64,000 nucleotides of DNA from Alkalidesulfovibrio alkalitolerans DSM 16529 (GTDB lineage: Bacteria; Desulfobacterota; Desulfovibrionia; Desulfovibrionales; Desulfovibrionaceae). How positions within the stretch are numbered: position 1 is the stretch's first letter; every line of letters starts with the position of its first letter. Position numbers and translations under genes: made by a program. The DNA lies in the NCBI RefSeq assembly GCF_000422245.1, contig NZ_ATHI01000003.1, positions 1-64,000 of the forward strand, given 5' to 3'. The notes beneath the pieces are model-generated. The model saw only the letters and a program-made list of their open reading frames with translations. It was not told the DNA's origin and ran no database searches. Of this stretch, positions 9,059-18,870 are shown one piece after another.

Positions 9059-9777
9059 CTTCCTTTCCCGAACGCAGCTATGCTCACTTTTCCGGTTTGC
9101 AGATACCATTCAGCCACATCCAGATCCTCGGGAGTGTCCACGTCCAGGGCGTAGGCACGAGGGATTTCGAAGGGGAGAGAGGGTGCGGCGAAACAGGTGT
9201 CCCCGTCCTTGAGCGCTTCCGTGCGCGTGACCACGATATTGCCGAAGGTGTAGAATTTAGGCTTGGTCTGTTTATTGTAACATTCGCGCCGCTCGTCTTC
9301 GAACCGGAAACGAACCTCACCGTCCACGATATGTCTCTGATTGTAAGCATGAAAATTGTGCGGCATGGCGGCAACGGTCTGTGCGGATCGCGCTTCGGGA
9401 TTCTTTTTCAGCAGTTCTACGCATCCGTCGATGTGCTCGGGCAGGAGAAACGGCGATGTGACTTGCAGCAAGGCCACGGCATCGGGCCGGTATCCCTGAT
9501 CATCGAGGCGCGCGATCAATTCCTTGAGCACCGCGATGATATGCGTATCGTCGTCGGCCAGCTCCAAGGGGCGCTCGACCACCTCCAATCCGAGACCGGC
9601 GCAGACGCAGGCAATGCGCTGGTCCTCGGTGGAACACAGGATGCGGCCGATGGACGACGCCCGTCTGGCCGCCTCATGAACGTAGGCGAGCATCGGGTGT
9701 CCGCCGAGTTCGACCACGTTCTTGTAGGGAATGGACTTGGAGCCCCCTCTCGCCGGAATCAGGCCGAGTACTTCCAT
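9055..9777 (-). CDS. neuA: CMP-nonulosonate cytidylyltransferase 1 (NeuA family)
   Basis: A 240-residue nucleotidyltransferase with LIPARGGSKSIPYKN, the CTP-binding loop of CMP-sialate synthetases. LLQVTSPFL and the C-terminal DVDTPEDLDVAE follow. It activates the product of the linked neuB as a CMP-sugar. The ATG at 9777 has AAGGA at good distance; another in-frame ATG at 9795 overlaps the upstream stop by one base. With neuC and neuB it forms a complete CMP-sialate-type pathway. Confidence 0.82.
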   Translation of the reverse strand: MEVLGLIPARGGSKSIPYKNVVELGGHPMLAYVHEAARRASSIGRILCSTEDQRIACVCAGLGLEVVERPLELADDDTHIIAVLKELIARLDDQGYRPDAVALLQVTSPFLLPEHIDGCVELLKKNPEARSAQTVAAMPHNFHAYNQRHIVDGEVRFRFEDERRECYNKQTKPKFYTFGNIVVTRTEALKDGDTCFAAPSLPFEIPRAYALDVDTPEDLDVAEWYLQTGKVSIAAFGKGR

Positions 9778-9794
9778 GCTGGCTTCCTTGGGCA

Positions 9795-10763
9795 TCAACG
9801 GACCGGCAGCCCCAGTGCCTCGATCATCTTCAGCACAGTGTATTCCTGCGTCAGATGCCAGGCGTCGCGGGTCGAGCCGCCGATATGCGGGGTGATGATC
9901 AGGTTGTCGTGGGATTTGGCATAGCGCACAAGCGGGTGTTCACCCGCCCGCGCCGAGAAATCGGGGACGAACTCGCCGTCAAGAACGTCCGTGGCCGCTC
10001 CGCCCAAATATCCGGACTCAAGCGCGGCAAGCAGGGCCGCTTCGTCCACGAGTTCGCCTCGCGAGGTGTTCACAAACCACGAACCGCGCGGCAAGGCCGC
10101 AAACACGTCCTGGCCGATCATGCGCTCGGTTTCGGGTTCGTGCGGCACGTGGAGAGTGAGGACGTCGGATACGGCGGCCAGATCGACGAGCGATTCGACA
10201 CGTTCGTAATCGTCATTCTCGACGAACGGGTCGTTATAGCGGACTGTCATGCCGAATGCCTTGCCGTAGTGGGCCACTTTTCGTCCCAGCCTGCCAAGTC
10301 CGATCACGCCCAGGCGCATGCGAGAAAGCATTGCTTGGCCGCCAAAGGGCCAACGCTCCCATCTTCCGGCGAGGACGGATTGCGCGGCCGGGAGCATCTT
10401 GCGGGTCAAGGCGATGATCAATCCGAACGTCAGTTCTGAGGTGGGCGTGATTGTGTCAAGGAAGTCCTGGTGATCCTTGAGCGTGACGACGGCGATACCT
10501 CGTGAGCGCGCATACTCCACATCGATGTGTGGATGCCCGGTCGTGTTCGAGCCGATAACTTTTAGCCCCGGAGCGGCGTTGATCTTATCCCGGCCGCACC
10601 GGTGCCCGAGAGGGGCGAGAATTGCCTCGGCCCGCGCCAGTAACTCGGGCGTGTCCTCCCGAGGATCAGCGATTTCCACGACCTCAAAATTGCGCGCCAG
10701 CAATTCCCGGTTTTCCTGCGTGTAATTCAGGCTGGCGTAGTATATGAGAAGGGGTTTCTTCAT
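9795..10763 (-). CDS. D-isomer-specific 2-hydroxyacid dehydrogenase
   Basis: A 322-residue NAD-dependent dehydrogenase of the SerA/GyaR family. It has the Rossmann motif GVIGLGRLGRKVA, LHVPHEPETERMI, the catalytic Arg in NTSRGELVDE and the catalytic His in ITPHIGGST. There is no ACT domain. Its place among nonulosonate genes suggests it reduces or oxidises a sugar-acid precursor, but this is inference. The ATG at 10763 is preferred; a GTG at 10793 would add ten residues. Confidence 0.78.
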   Translation of the reverse strand: MKKPLLIYYASLNYTQENRELLARNFEVVEIADPREDTPELLARAEAILAPLGHRCGRDKINAAPGLKVIGSNTTGHPHIDVEYARSRGIAVVTLKDHQDFLDTITPTSELTFGLIIALTRKMLPAAQSVLAGRWERWPFGGQAMLSRMRLGVIGLGRLGRKVAHYGKAFGMTVRYNDPFVENDDYERVESLVDLAAVSDVLTLHVPHEPETERMIGQDVFAALPRGSWFVNTSRGELVDEAALLAALESGYLGGAATDVLDGEFVPDFSARAGEHPLVRYAKSHDNLIITPHIGGSTRDAWHLTQEYTVLKMIEALGLPVR

Positions 10764-10799
10764 TCCGTTCTGCCTGGGTTTCGGTGCGTTCACGGCGAT

Positions 10800-11744
10800 C
10801 TATATGGGGTAGCCCAGGTCCATCAGCGGCAGCGAGAACTCGTCGGCCAACCACCGATTTGGCTCGCGGTAGAGGTCTGATATTTTCGCCGAAAGGGTAG
10901 AAGGCCAGTCCAGCGAGATGTTCCTCGATAGCTTAGCCTTGAGCCTCTTCTTGGCGGTTTGAGGGAGCAGGGCGGATGCGACCCCGCGCAGACGCAACAG
11001 AAGCGGGGATCCCTTGAGGGCGATATCGATCCCACTCGGGCGCGTTTGTCTCGGCGCCTGCTGGGTCATGAGCCTAACGGAAGTCTCTTCGTCGATACCG
11101 ATGAAACGCGACAACTTGGTCAGGAAAAACGTAGGGTCAGCCTTGAGTTGCTCGAAGGGGAGAACCAGCAGTTCATCCTTTGCATAATGCTTCAGGTACG
11201 ACTTGAGAAGGGCTTTGTAATGGACACGCCCCAAGGGGTTGTGCACCCTGACGTGCATGTATTTTTGATACGCTTCCTTGCCGAAATCGCGATCGACGTG
11301 AAAGCGCATCCATGCGGCCTGGAGATATTCTTCGAATGTACAATACGGATATTTTACTGGCGCACCTTTCAAATATTGAACATACATCGATTCCAGACAA
11401 TTGATCTGCTCGCGGACGATGAGGATGATGCGGGAGTCCGGGAACATGGCCTTCAGCCTCCGAGCCTTGACCGCCCGGTCTGCGTCGTGGTCCGACGACA
11501 GGCGTTCGTGTGAGATCACCGTGGGTTTGTCGGAATCGAGAAGGTGCCCACAAGGCTTTATCCGAGCCAAAACATCCTCGAACATTACCTCATCGCAGGC
11601 GATAATTGTTTTTAACAAGGCCCTGAAATCTTCATTCTGGTATGGCTTGCCGAGATGGTTTACCCCGGGGTGTTGCGCAAACAGATTCCTCTGTAGGGAT
11701 GTCGTGGCCGTTTTGGGGAGACCGATATGTACGAACGTGGACAT
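10800..11744 (-). CDS. Sulfotransferase family protein
   Basis: A 314-residue protein. HIGLPKTATTSLQ at the N-terminus is the 5'-phosphosulfate-binding loop of PAPS-dependent sulfotransferases, and RIILIVREQINCLESMY is the 3'-phosphate-binding segment. The remainder is helical and basic at the C-terminus. It probably sulfates a surface glycan made by this locus. GAGGTG lies upstream of the ATG at 11744. Confidence 0.7.
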   Translation of the reverse strand: MSTFVHIGLPKTATTSLQRNLFAQHPGVNHLGKPYQNEDFRALLKTIIACDEVMFEDVLARIKPCGHLLDSDKPTVISHERLSSDHDADRAVKARRLKAMFPDSRIILIVREQINCLESMYVQYLKGAPVKYPYCTFEEYLQAAWMRFHVDRDFGKEAYQKYMHVRVHNPLGRVHYKALLKSYLKHYAKDELLVLPFEQLKADPTFFLTKLSRFIGIDEETSVRLMTQQAPRQTRPSGIDIALKGSPLLLRLRGVASALLPQTAKKRLKAKLSRNISLDWPSTLSAKISDLYREPNRWLADEFSLPLMDLGYPI

Positions 11745-11770
11745 AGACGACGTCACCTCGATTTTTTCTT

Positions 11771-13153
11771 CTATCCGCGTAGCAATGCGTCCAGGCTCTC
11801 ACGGACGCGCGCTCCTGCCAAGCCGTCGGTGTTGCCCACGTAATAGTCGAGCACTTCCAATTCGCGTTCGCTGAACCCCTGGTGCAAACGGGTTTCAGGG
11901 GCGGAGCGGACATGGCGAAGCAGCATCTCGCCCAACTCATCCACCGAAGCAGCTACTTCGGCGACCCCATCGAGGTCGAGGCAGTAGTCCTTGATGCGCT
12001 GGTCCGCCGCTTCGTCGAAGGCGAACGTGACCACGGGTTTTTTCAGGGCGATGGCCTCGATCAAGGCCGTGGAGTTGATGCCACAGGCGACTGAGCAGCG
12101 GACCAGCAGATCCATGGGATCACCGCTGGATACGACGGTCAGGTTCGGGGGGAACTGCTGCCCGGCGAGACATTCGCGCAGTACGTTGTCCGAGTCCGCG
12201 TTCCCTTTTGCCTTGATGACGAAATCTACATCACCGTGCTCACGAGCCAGATCGACAAATCTCCGGTGCACATTGCGCACGAGGTTGGGCATATTCAGTT
12301 GTTCAAGGTCGCTGCTCAGCTTTTCGAACCCGATGCATTTTCTACCTGTGGATGGCAATCCAGATTTAGAGTTGAAACTGAAAAGCAATGCCAAAGGCCT
12401 TGCCCTGGAAATCCTGTCTTTTTTTTCCAGCACGCGCCGGGCCAGGTGCAGCGCATCGAGGCGAGGCATGCCGACCACTTCAATCTGATCAGGCCTCACG
12501 CATCCGGAACCGACCTGAATGTCGCGCTCCGCGTTGTTGTACACCAGTGATTTAGCCCCCTGAAAAGCGTTTTTCCTAGTTCTATAGACGTCCTCATAGA
12601 ATTTCTTCAGCAAATCTGTTTTGAGGCACTCTTTGTGGATTGCGATAAAAGGAATGCCAAGTTCGCTGCAAGCGCCAGCTAGCTCTTGTTCAGCGGCATA
12701 ACTGAAATTCCCAGAGAACACTGCGTCGATCCGCGTTTCACCGACAAGCGAAGGAAGGATTCTCTTCCACAGTTTCCTCAACGCATCCTTTCTCGTGTTA
12801 ATTGCTTCATCTTCGACCTTGTAGTTGTTGTCGTCGATGGTGATGGGCAACAGCTTCTCGAATACAGCCTTTACCAGGCGCCTGTCCAAGGCGTAGAGGC
12901 CGTAGGCCGAACTTTGCCCGAAGCAGGCCATGATGTCCTCTGTATGGCCCGCTTTGGGCAGAAAGAGGACGTTCGCCTTTTTCCGCGTGCCCGAGGGTTG
13001 CACCACCCTAATCTGTCGCTTCAGTTCTCGAGCAATGGCGGCGTGATCGTAATCGGCGTCGAGCTTGGAAATCCTTTTCGACGAGATTTCGGTGCGGAAG
13101 CTCTGGAGTCGATACGCAATGTAGGCCTGTGCCCGTCGCAAAAAAATGTTCAT
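11771..13153 (-). CDS. Putative GT-B-like capsule/surface polysaccharide protein
   Basis: A 460-residue soluble protein without clear membrane segments. The C-terminal half has SVACGINSTALIEAIALKKPVVTFAFDE, the acceptor-site-like signature of capsule and CDP-glycerol-type glycosyltransferases. VVGMPRLDALHLARR precedes it. The start at 13153 overlaps the stop of the next upstream gene by four bases (ATGA), which rules out the longer open frame. The exact reaction is unknown. Confidence 0.55.
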   Translation of the reverse strand: MNIFLRRAQAYIAYRLQSFRTEISSKRISKLDADYDHAAIARELKRQIRVVQPSGTRKKANVLFLPKAGHTEDIMACFGQSSAYGLYALDRRLVKAVFEKLLPITIDDNNYKVEDEAINTRKDALRKLWKRILPSLVGETRIDAVFSGNFSYAAEQELAGACSELGIPFIAIHKECLKTDLLKKFYEDVYRTRKNAFQGAKSLVYNNAERDIQVGSGCVRPDQIEVVGMPRLDALHLARRVLEKKDRISRARPLALLFSFNSKSGLPSTGRKCIGFEKLSSDLEQLNMPNLVRNVHRRFVDLAREHGDVDFVIKAKGNADSDNVLRECLAGQQFPPNLTVVSSGDPMDLLVRCSVACGINSTALIEAIALKKPVVTFAFDEAADQRIKDYCLDLDGVAEVAASVDELGEMLLRHVRSAPETRLHQGFSERELEVLDYYVGNTDGLAGARVRESLDALLRG

Positions 13154-14646
13154 GACATGCTTTTCGTGTTTTGTTTCATGTAGACGCGGTGGATTTCCCT
13201 GCCGAGATTGCGAACGTTTTCCTCCCGAGGTACGGAACTCATCTGCGAGTATATCTTGTCCACGTACCCGTCCACGGTGCGGTTCTGCACCGCCTTGGCG
13301 AAAAGGCGTACCCGCCGCCGATCGACCGTCGCGCCCTGAGCGATGCGCCCCAGTGCCTCGATCACTTCTGCACGGGAACGGACGGCGAAAACACCCTCGC
13401 ATCCCCGATACCACGAATGGCCAAAAAGCAGGGCTGGCGTCTCGCGGACAACGCTTTCCCAGCCCACGGTTCCCGACACGGTCGCAGTTGCTTTGGCCGC
13501 GTCGATGAGATCAAAGGACGTGTAGGTCAGCGGAACTAGGCGAACATTGGGGAACTCGGCCAGTCGTTCGTAGAACGAGGGGTCGCGAGCCCTCTCCGGC
13601 TTTTGGTGCATGCGGAACATGGAGTTGTGCTCCTTGATCACGATTTCCCAGCCTTCAGGAACGCATTCCGCAAGAAGCCGGACCATGAGCTCCTGGTGCC
13701 CATAAAAGCCTCCGCACGGGCAACACTGACGTTCCGGATCGCATTGCAGGGCCACGAACACGAACGGCTTTTGGAAATCCGGTTCGCTCGTCAACCGGTC
13801 GTATGCCTGCTGCAATCCATGCCGAAGCACGCGGTCCATGCCGTCCCGAAAATCCTTCTTCAGGTTTTCACGGGCTCGGCCGCGCAGCAGGTTTGCCGCG
13901 GCATCCCGTAGAACCTTTCCGTAAAGTCGTGTTCTCGAACTCAACACGCCACCTTTCTTCATCCGTCCGAACTTGAGTCTCTGGTGAAAAGGCATGGCCC
14001 CCGAGTAATCTTGCTTCAGGCGCTGAAGCTGTGCATCGAAGGATTCGCAAAGTTCCACGTCGCTATCTTTGTCCTCAGCTTGAAGCCGCCGGTACTCCTC
14101 GATGATCTCGGTGCACGGCTTGTCGAAGCGCGGGGCGGCCAGAACCCGGCATGGAAAACCCGTGCGGATGAAATTGACAGTGGGGATGCGGAGGTACGTG
14201 CAGATCGCGAAGATCGCCCAATCGTAGCCCATGTGCGGCTCCGTCGGAAATACAACGACATCGGGCTTTAATTCTTCAAAAACGCCCAGCCAGTGGGCAA
14301 GTTGGGCATGCCAGGAGTGAATGCGCCTGTGGTAATTCAGGGAACCTCTGGAATTGAATCGATCGAGCATCTTCAGATAGATTGATTCGAAAACAGCCAA
14401 GGCTTCAAGCGTCGGCTGGTCCGGCGTGCGGACCGGATAGCGCCTGCATTCCGTCGACCCACCACCTCTGACAGCTTCTTTGTTGTCCAGAAAAACTGCA
14501 TTCGGAAACAACGACCTCACGCGATCCCGGGTGGCAGGATTGCCGACGAAATAGGCGGGTTCCCAATCGTGGTGATCGTGCATGAATGCGGCCACATCAA
14601 TCCAGTAATCCTGTCCCGCCTGCGTAAAAATGGCTTTTACGCCCAT
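13150..14646 (-). CDS. Capsule-synthesis (Kps-like) domain protein
   Basis: A 498-residue protein. The C-terminal region has GFYGHQELMVRLL, EIVIKEHNSMF, TVSGTVGWESVVRETPALLFGHSWYR, a pattern of the capsule polysaccharide synthesis family that includes KpsS/KpsC-like glycosyltransferases. The N-terminal half is less conserved. The ATG at 14646 follows AAGGAAGAG. It is coupled to the downstream GT-like gene. It likely adds or extends sugars on a surface polymer; donor unknown. Confidence 0.65.
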   Translation of the reverse strand: MGVKAIFTQAGQDYWIDVAAFMHDHHDWEPAYFVGNPATRDRVRSLFPNAVFLDNKEAVRGGGSTECRRYPVRTPDQPTLEALAVFESIYLKMLDRFNSRGSLNYHRRIHSWHAQLAHWLGVFEELKPDVVVFPTEPHMGYDWAIFAICTYLRIPTVNFIRTGFPCRVLAAPRFDKPCTEIIEEYRRLQAEDKDSDVELCESFDAQLQRLKQDYSGAMPFHQRLKFGRMKKGGVLSSRTRLYGKVLRDAAANLLRGRARENLKKDFRDGMDRVLRHGLQQAYDRLTSEPDFQKPFVFVALQCDPERQCCPCGGFYGHQELMVRLLAECVPEGWEIVIKEHNSMFRMHQKPERARDPSFYERLAEFPNVRLVPLTYTSFDLIDAAKATATVSGTVGWESVVRETPALLFGHSWYRGCEGVFAVRSRAEVIEALGRIAQGATVDRRRVRLFAKAVQNRTVDGYVDKIYSQMSSVPREENVRNLGREIHRVYMKQNTKSMS

Positions 14647-14660
14647 TGACTCTTCCTTTG

Positions 14661-16550
14661 TCAGTCTGCCAGGCCAAGCGCTCGCCGCACGGCCTGCGCC
14701 AGGGAACCAGCATCCAGTCCCACCGCCGAGAGAACCTCGTCGTTCCTGCCGCAGGGCGGCGTCCCGGTCAGCCCCAGGCGCAGCAGCGGCGTGGACAGGC
14801 CTGCATCGGCCATGGCCGCCGCGATCGTCTCGCCCTGCCCGCCCTCGATGTAGTGGTTGTCCACGGTGATCAGCGCGCGCACATCGGCAAGCATATCGGC
14901 AAGCCAGCGCGGATCGACCCGGTTCAGCCAAGGCAGGTTTGCCACCCGCAGCGACACTCCTTCACGCGCCAGCAGTTCAGCAGCGCGGCAGGCCTGCTCC
15001 AGCATTACGGGGCCGTAGGAAATGAGCACTGCGTCGTTGCCCTCGCGCAGCACGCAGCCGCGGCCAGTTTCCGGCACATAACCCGCAGGCAGTTCAAATC
15101 CGATTTCGCAAGGCAAAATGCACATGCGCAGATACGCGGGGCCGTCGTGGCGTGCCAGGAAATGCTCAAGCAGTCCAGGTACTTCGGCTTCGCAGCACGG
15201 CTCCGCCTGGAGCATGCCGGGAACTCCCTTGAGTATGGCGATGTCACGCACGGACTGGTGCGAATGTCCAGGGCCTCCCGGCACAACCCCAGCGAGGTTG
15301 CCCATGTAGACGATCTTGGTTTTTTCCGTGGCGTTGTTGTATATCTGCTCGTTCGGACGGGGACCGAGGAAGCATGCAAAGGAATGGCAGACAGGCAGGT
15401 AACCCCGCAAAGCCAAGCCGCCCGCCTGAGAAACCATGTCCTGCTCGGCGATGCCGCATTCGATGAACCGCTCCGGCAACTCGCGCTCGAAATCCACCAG
15501 TCCGCAGTCCAGGCGCAGGTCGGCGTCTAGGGCCACGATGCGTCTGTCGCGGCGGGCTGCATCGAGAAGTGCCCTGCCATAAGCCGGTACGAGTCGTTCG
15601 ATTCGCCCGGCCGGAGTCGCAACCATCTCGCGAGCGACCCAAGCCACTTCCAGGGGGGCAACTCCCGCAACGCGCAAGACGTCGTCAATGCGCTCCCGAA
15701 GCTCGGCCAGCCCCTCGTCCACCAATTCAGCGGTGGGGCAGCCGCTGTGGAACCGGTAGTAGCGCTCGTCGTCCGGCATGGTCGTGTGCTCGAAACGGCG
15801 CACTCCCTTGCCCTTGATAGTGTCGGCGATCACCGCTCCGGGCCTCTCGGCTGCGGTCACCTCGCGTAACGCCTTTGCCAGGGCCGGAATGTCGTGACCG
15901 TCCACACGTCTCACTTCCCATCCGAAAGCCTGGAACTTGGCTTCGAGATCACCTAGGTCGGAGGTCTCGGCCACGGTGACGTCGGATTGAAACTTGTTGT
16001 GGTCAACGATCACCGTGATCTCGGGAAATCCTTGGTTGACGGCCCCTGGAAGGGATTCCCAAAATTGGCCTTCCTGCAACTCACCGTCGCCTGTGAGTAC
16101 GAAAATGCGGCATGGCTTGCCGTCCATGCGGGCAGCTCGTGCCAGCCCCTTGGCTTTGGAGACTCCCATGCCAAGCGAGCCCGTATTGGTGACGATACCG
16201 GGCGTATCCACGTCTGGATGACCGGGCAGGCCGCCGAGTCTGCGCAAGGAATGAATGTTCTCGAATTCCAGGACGCCCTGCGCGAGGAGCAGTGAGTAGA
16301 GGGCCGGGGCGTCGTGTCCTTTCGAGGAGAAGGCGATGTCGTTCGCGTTCATCTCGAAGAGGTGCAGCCAGGTGAGTATGTCCAGACAGGAGAAGCTCGT
16401 GCCTATATGTCCCGAACCAGCCTTGGCTATCATGTACAGGCAGTTGAGACGGCACATGTCCGCGAAAAGCAAGGCCTTGTCGGCAGCGTTCAAGTCAAGT
16501 GAACGCACGCGGTCGAATTCGGCCTTGGGAATATAAAACAAATCCGCCAT
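14661..16550 (-). CDS. Transketolase-family enzyme
   Basis: A full-length 629-residue thiamine-diphosphate enzyme. GSGHIGTSFS and TGDGELQEGQFWES with Asn belong to the cofactor-binding N-terminal domain. ALDADLRLDCGL and ECGIAEQDMVSQAGGLAL mark the pyrimidine domain, and the C-terminal domain is complete. One chain holds all domains. Housekeeping transketolases are usually elsewhere, so this copy may provide an unusual sugar or acyl precursor for the locus. Substrate is inferred from neighbourhood. Confidence 0.82.
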   Translation of the reverse strand: MADLFYIPKAEFDRVRSLDLNAADKALLFADMCRLNCLYMIAKAGSGHIGTSFSCLDILTWLHLFEMNANDIAFSSKGHDAPALYSLLLAQGVLEFENIHSLRRLGGLPGHPDVDTPGIVTNTGSLGMGVSKAKGLARAARMDGKPCRIFVLTGDGELQEGQFWESLPGAVNQGFPEITVIVDHNKFQSDVTVAETSDLGDLEAKFQAFGWEVRRVDGHDIPALAKALREVTAAERPGAVIADTIKGKGVRRFEHTTMPDDERYYRFHSGCPTAELVDEGLAELRERIDDVLRVAGVAPLEVAWVAREMVATPAGRIERLVPAYGRALLDAARRDRRIVALDADLRLDCGLVDFERELPERFIECGIAEQDMVSQAGGLALRGYLPVCHSFACFLGPRPNEQIYNNATEKTKIVYMGNLAGVVPGGPGHSHQSVRDIAILKGVPGMLQAEPCCEAEVPGLLEHFLARHDGPAYLRMCILPCEIGFELPAGYVPETGRGCVLREGNDAVLISYGPVMLEQACRAAELLAREGVSLRVANLPWLNRVDPRWLADMLADVRALITVDNHYIEGGQGETIAAAMADAGLSTPLLRLGLTGTPPCGRNDEVLSAVGLDAGSLAQAVRRALGLAD

Positions 16551-16559
16551 GTCGTGTTC

Positions 16560-18029
16560 CTATGCGTAATCGTCGTCGAGTTGGATGTAGATATCTTTGA
16601 GTTCGCTGTAGATATCCAAGGCCTCGGTACCCGGCTCACGTGTGCCGTTTCCACTGGCCTTGCGACCGCCGAAGGGCATGTGCGGCTCGGAGCCATAGGT
16701 TCCGGCGTTGATCACCGCGACGCCCGTCGCCACCTCGTGTGCAAAATGCAGCGCCCGGTCCACGTTTCGGGTATGGATGCAGGCGGTGAGGCCGTAGGGG
16801 GAATCGTTCGCCATGGCGAGAGCCTCCCGGTATCCTGCCGCCCGGTACAGGCAGCAGATGGGCCCGAAAAGCTCCTGACGCGAGATGGGATGGCCGGTTC
16901 CGATCTCCTCGATGATCGTGGGCTGTAGGTAATAGCCCCCTGCGCGGGCCTCGTCGCCTAGTCGGTTGCCCCCCGCGAGCACCACTCCCCCGTCCCGCCT
17001 TGCCTCGTCCAGGGCCGAAAGCATGTTGCGCAACTGCCGTTCGTTGATCACGGGGCCAAGATCGTCATCGTCGGTGTTGCCGACCCTGAGTTTGCCGGCT
17101 GCGGCAACGAACCTGTCGCGGAAGGAACCGTAGACCGAATCGAAAACGATGACGCGGCTACCCGAGGCGCACCGTTGTCCGGCGTTGGAGAAAGCCGAAA
17201 GGCAGGCCCACCTGACGGCTTTGTCCAGATCGGCGTCGTCGCAGACCACCAGCGCGTTCTTGCCGCCCAGTTCAAGTGAGACCCTAGCCAGTCGTTCGCC
17301 CGCGATCCTGGAAAGCTTTCTGCCCACTGCGGTGGAGCCGGTAAAACTCACCACGCCGACATCTGGATGCTCGACCAACGGTTGTCCTGCTTCCGGCCCG
17401 AGCCCCTGGATGATGTTGAGCACGCCGTCCGGCAGCCCCGCTTCCTTGGCGATACGCCCCATGAGCCAAGCTGTGGCCGGGGTGTCTTCCGGGGCCTTGA
17501 GCACCGCGGCGTTGCCGCAGATCATGGCCGGGAATATCTTCCAGGCCACGTTGGCGATGGGCGTGTTGGCGGCGACGATCAATCCGGCCACGCCTACAGG
17601 CTGGCGCACCGTCATGGCCTTCTTGCCAGGCGCGCCGCTGGTACATGTTTTGCCGTAAAGGCGTTGCCCCTCTCCGGCAAAGAAGAGACCGCACTGGATG
17701 GCTCCGTCCGTCTCCCCCAGGGCTTCCTTCGGAGCCTTGCCCGTTTCGGCGGCTACGACCGCCGCGATCTCCTTGCGCCGCTCCTTCATGCGTGCGACCA
17801 TTTCGTGCAGGATCATTCCGCGCCGCACGGCCGGAATGGCCGCCCAGGCCGGTTGCGCCTGTCTGGAAACATCAACGGCTTTGGCAACATCCTCGCTGCC
17901 CGATCTGGCCAGGCGGCACAGCACGGAGCCGTCGTGGGGATTTCGTTTCTCGACGCTCTCGCCGCGCTCGGGACCGGTTTCCCGGCCACCGATCCAATTG
18001 GGTATGATTTCAGGAAGTTCGTTCAGCAT
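16560..18029 (-). CDS. Aldehyde dehydrogenase family protein
   Basis: A 489-residue NAD(P)-dependent aldehyde dehydrogenase. VSFTGSTAVG is the cofactor-binding segment, VSLELGGKNA holds the catalytic Glu and NAGQRCASGSR the catalytic Cys. Length is normal for the family. It lies nine bases from the transketolase gene and 17 from the SDR gene, so these three likely make or oxidise one sugar-derived intermediate. Substrate not readable. Confidence 0.82.
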   Translation of the reverse strand: MLNELPEIIPNWIGGRETGPERGESVEKRNPHDGSVLCRLARSGSEDVAKAVDVSRQAQPAWAAIPAVRRGMILHEMVARMKERRKEIAAVVAAETGKAPKEALGETDGAIQCGLFFAGEGQRLYGKTCTSGAPGKKAMTVRQPVGVAGLIVAANTPIANVAWKIFPAMICGNAAVLKAPEDTPATAWLMGRIAKEAGLPDGVLNIIQGLGPEAGQPLVEHPDVGVVSFTGSTAVGRKLSRIAGERLARVSLELGGKNALVVCDDADLDKAVRWACLSAFSNAGQRCASGSRVIVFDSVYGSFRDRFVAAAGKLRVGNTDDDDLGPVINERQLRNMLSALDEARRDGGVVLAGGNRLGDEARAGGYYLQPTIIEEIGTGHPISRQELFGPICCLYRAAGYREALAMANDSPYGLTACIHTRNVDRALHFAHEVATGVAVINAGTYGSEPHMPFGGRKASGNGTREPGTEALDIYSELKDIYIQLDDDYA

Positions 18030-18046
18030 CCGTTTCCTCCTGCAGG

Positions 18047-18856
18047 CTACCAGGCGGTGAAGCCGCCATCCATAACGAGCTCGGCCCCGGTCATGTAGGC
18101 GGACGCCTCGCTCATGAGAAAGACGATGGCGCCATTGTATTCCGTCTCTTCCGCCATCCTGCCCAAAGGAACTTTGGCGTTGTAACCTTCCAAGAACGCT
18201 TCGTCCTGGTTGTTGAAGACGCCGCCGAACACGCAGGTGTTGACCCTGACGCCCCGCGCGCCCCAGTAGGTGGCCAGATAGCGCGTCAGGTTCAGCAGCG
18301 AGGACTTGGAGGCAGAGTAGGCCACGGGCTTGAAAAACATCTCACCGCGTTTTCTGCGGTATTCGTAAATGCGTTGGTCCGGGGAAACGACCCCATAGAT
18401 GGACGAGACGTTGGCGATGGAGCCGCGCCCGGCCTTGGCCATGGCGCCGCCAAAGACTTGGCAGGCCAGGAACGCTCCGGTCGCGTTGACTTCCATGACC
18501 TTATTCCAAGACGCCAGGGGGTAGTCCTCGAAGGGACCGTTCTCTGCCGCGCTTGCCCCCGGAGGAGCGTCCAGGGCCGCGTTGTTGACCAGTCCGAAGG
18601 GCACGCCGAAGCGTTCAGTGATCGTTTCGAGCGCCTGTTCAAGACTTTTTCTGTCCGCGATGTCCGCACGCACATAGAGAAGCCGGTGCTTCGCGTCCGC
18701 ATGGGCATCGAAAGCCTCGCCAGGCCCAGACGCCAGATCGAGCGCGGCCACGTTTGCCCCGTGGGCAAGCAGAGCGCCCGTGAACTGGCGACCGAGTTGT
18801 CCGAGTCCGCCGGTGATGACGATGGTCTTTCCGTTGAGATCGAATGATTGGAGCAT
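18047..18856 (-). CDS. Short-chain dehydrogenase/reductase
   Basis: A 269-residue classical SDR. TGGLGQLGRQ is the nucleotide loop, VNNAA the structural motif, NVSSIYG holds the catalytic Ser and YSASKSS the Tyr-x-x-x-Lys pair. The C-terminal MTGAELVMDGGFTAW is typical. The ATG at 18856 is used because it lies just after the stop of the upstream neuB-like gene. It probably reduces or oxidises a keto sugar for the second nonulosonate branch. Confidence 0.82.
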   Translation of the reverse strand: MLQSFDLNGKTIVITGGLGQLGRQFTGALLAHGANVAALDLASGPGEAFDAHADAKHRLLYVRADIADRKSLEQALETITERFGVPFGLVNNAALDAPPGASAAENGPFEDYPLASWNKVMEVNATGAFLACQVFGGAMAKAGRGSIANVSSIYGVVSPDQRIYEYRRKRGEMFFKPVAYSASKSSLLNLTRYLATYWGARGVRVNTCVFGGVFNNQDEAFLEGYNAKVPLGRMAEETEYNGAIVFLMSEASAYMTGAELVMDGGFTAW

Positions 18857-18870
18857 GGCGTTCTTGTTGA

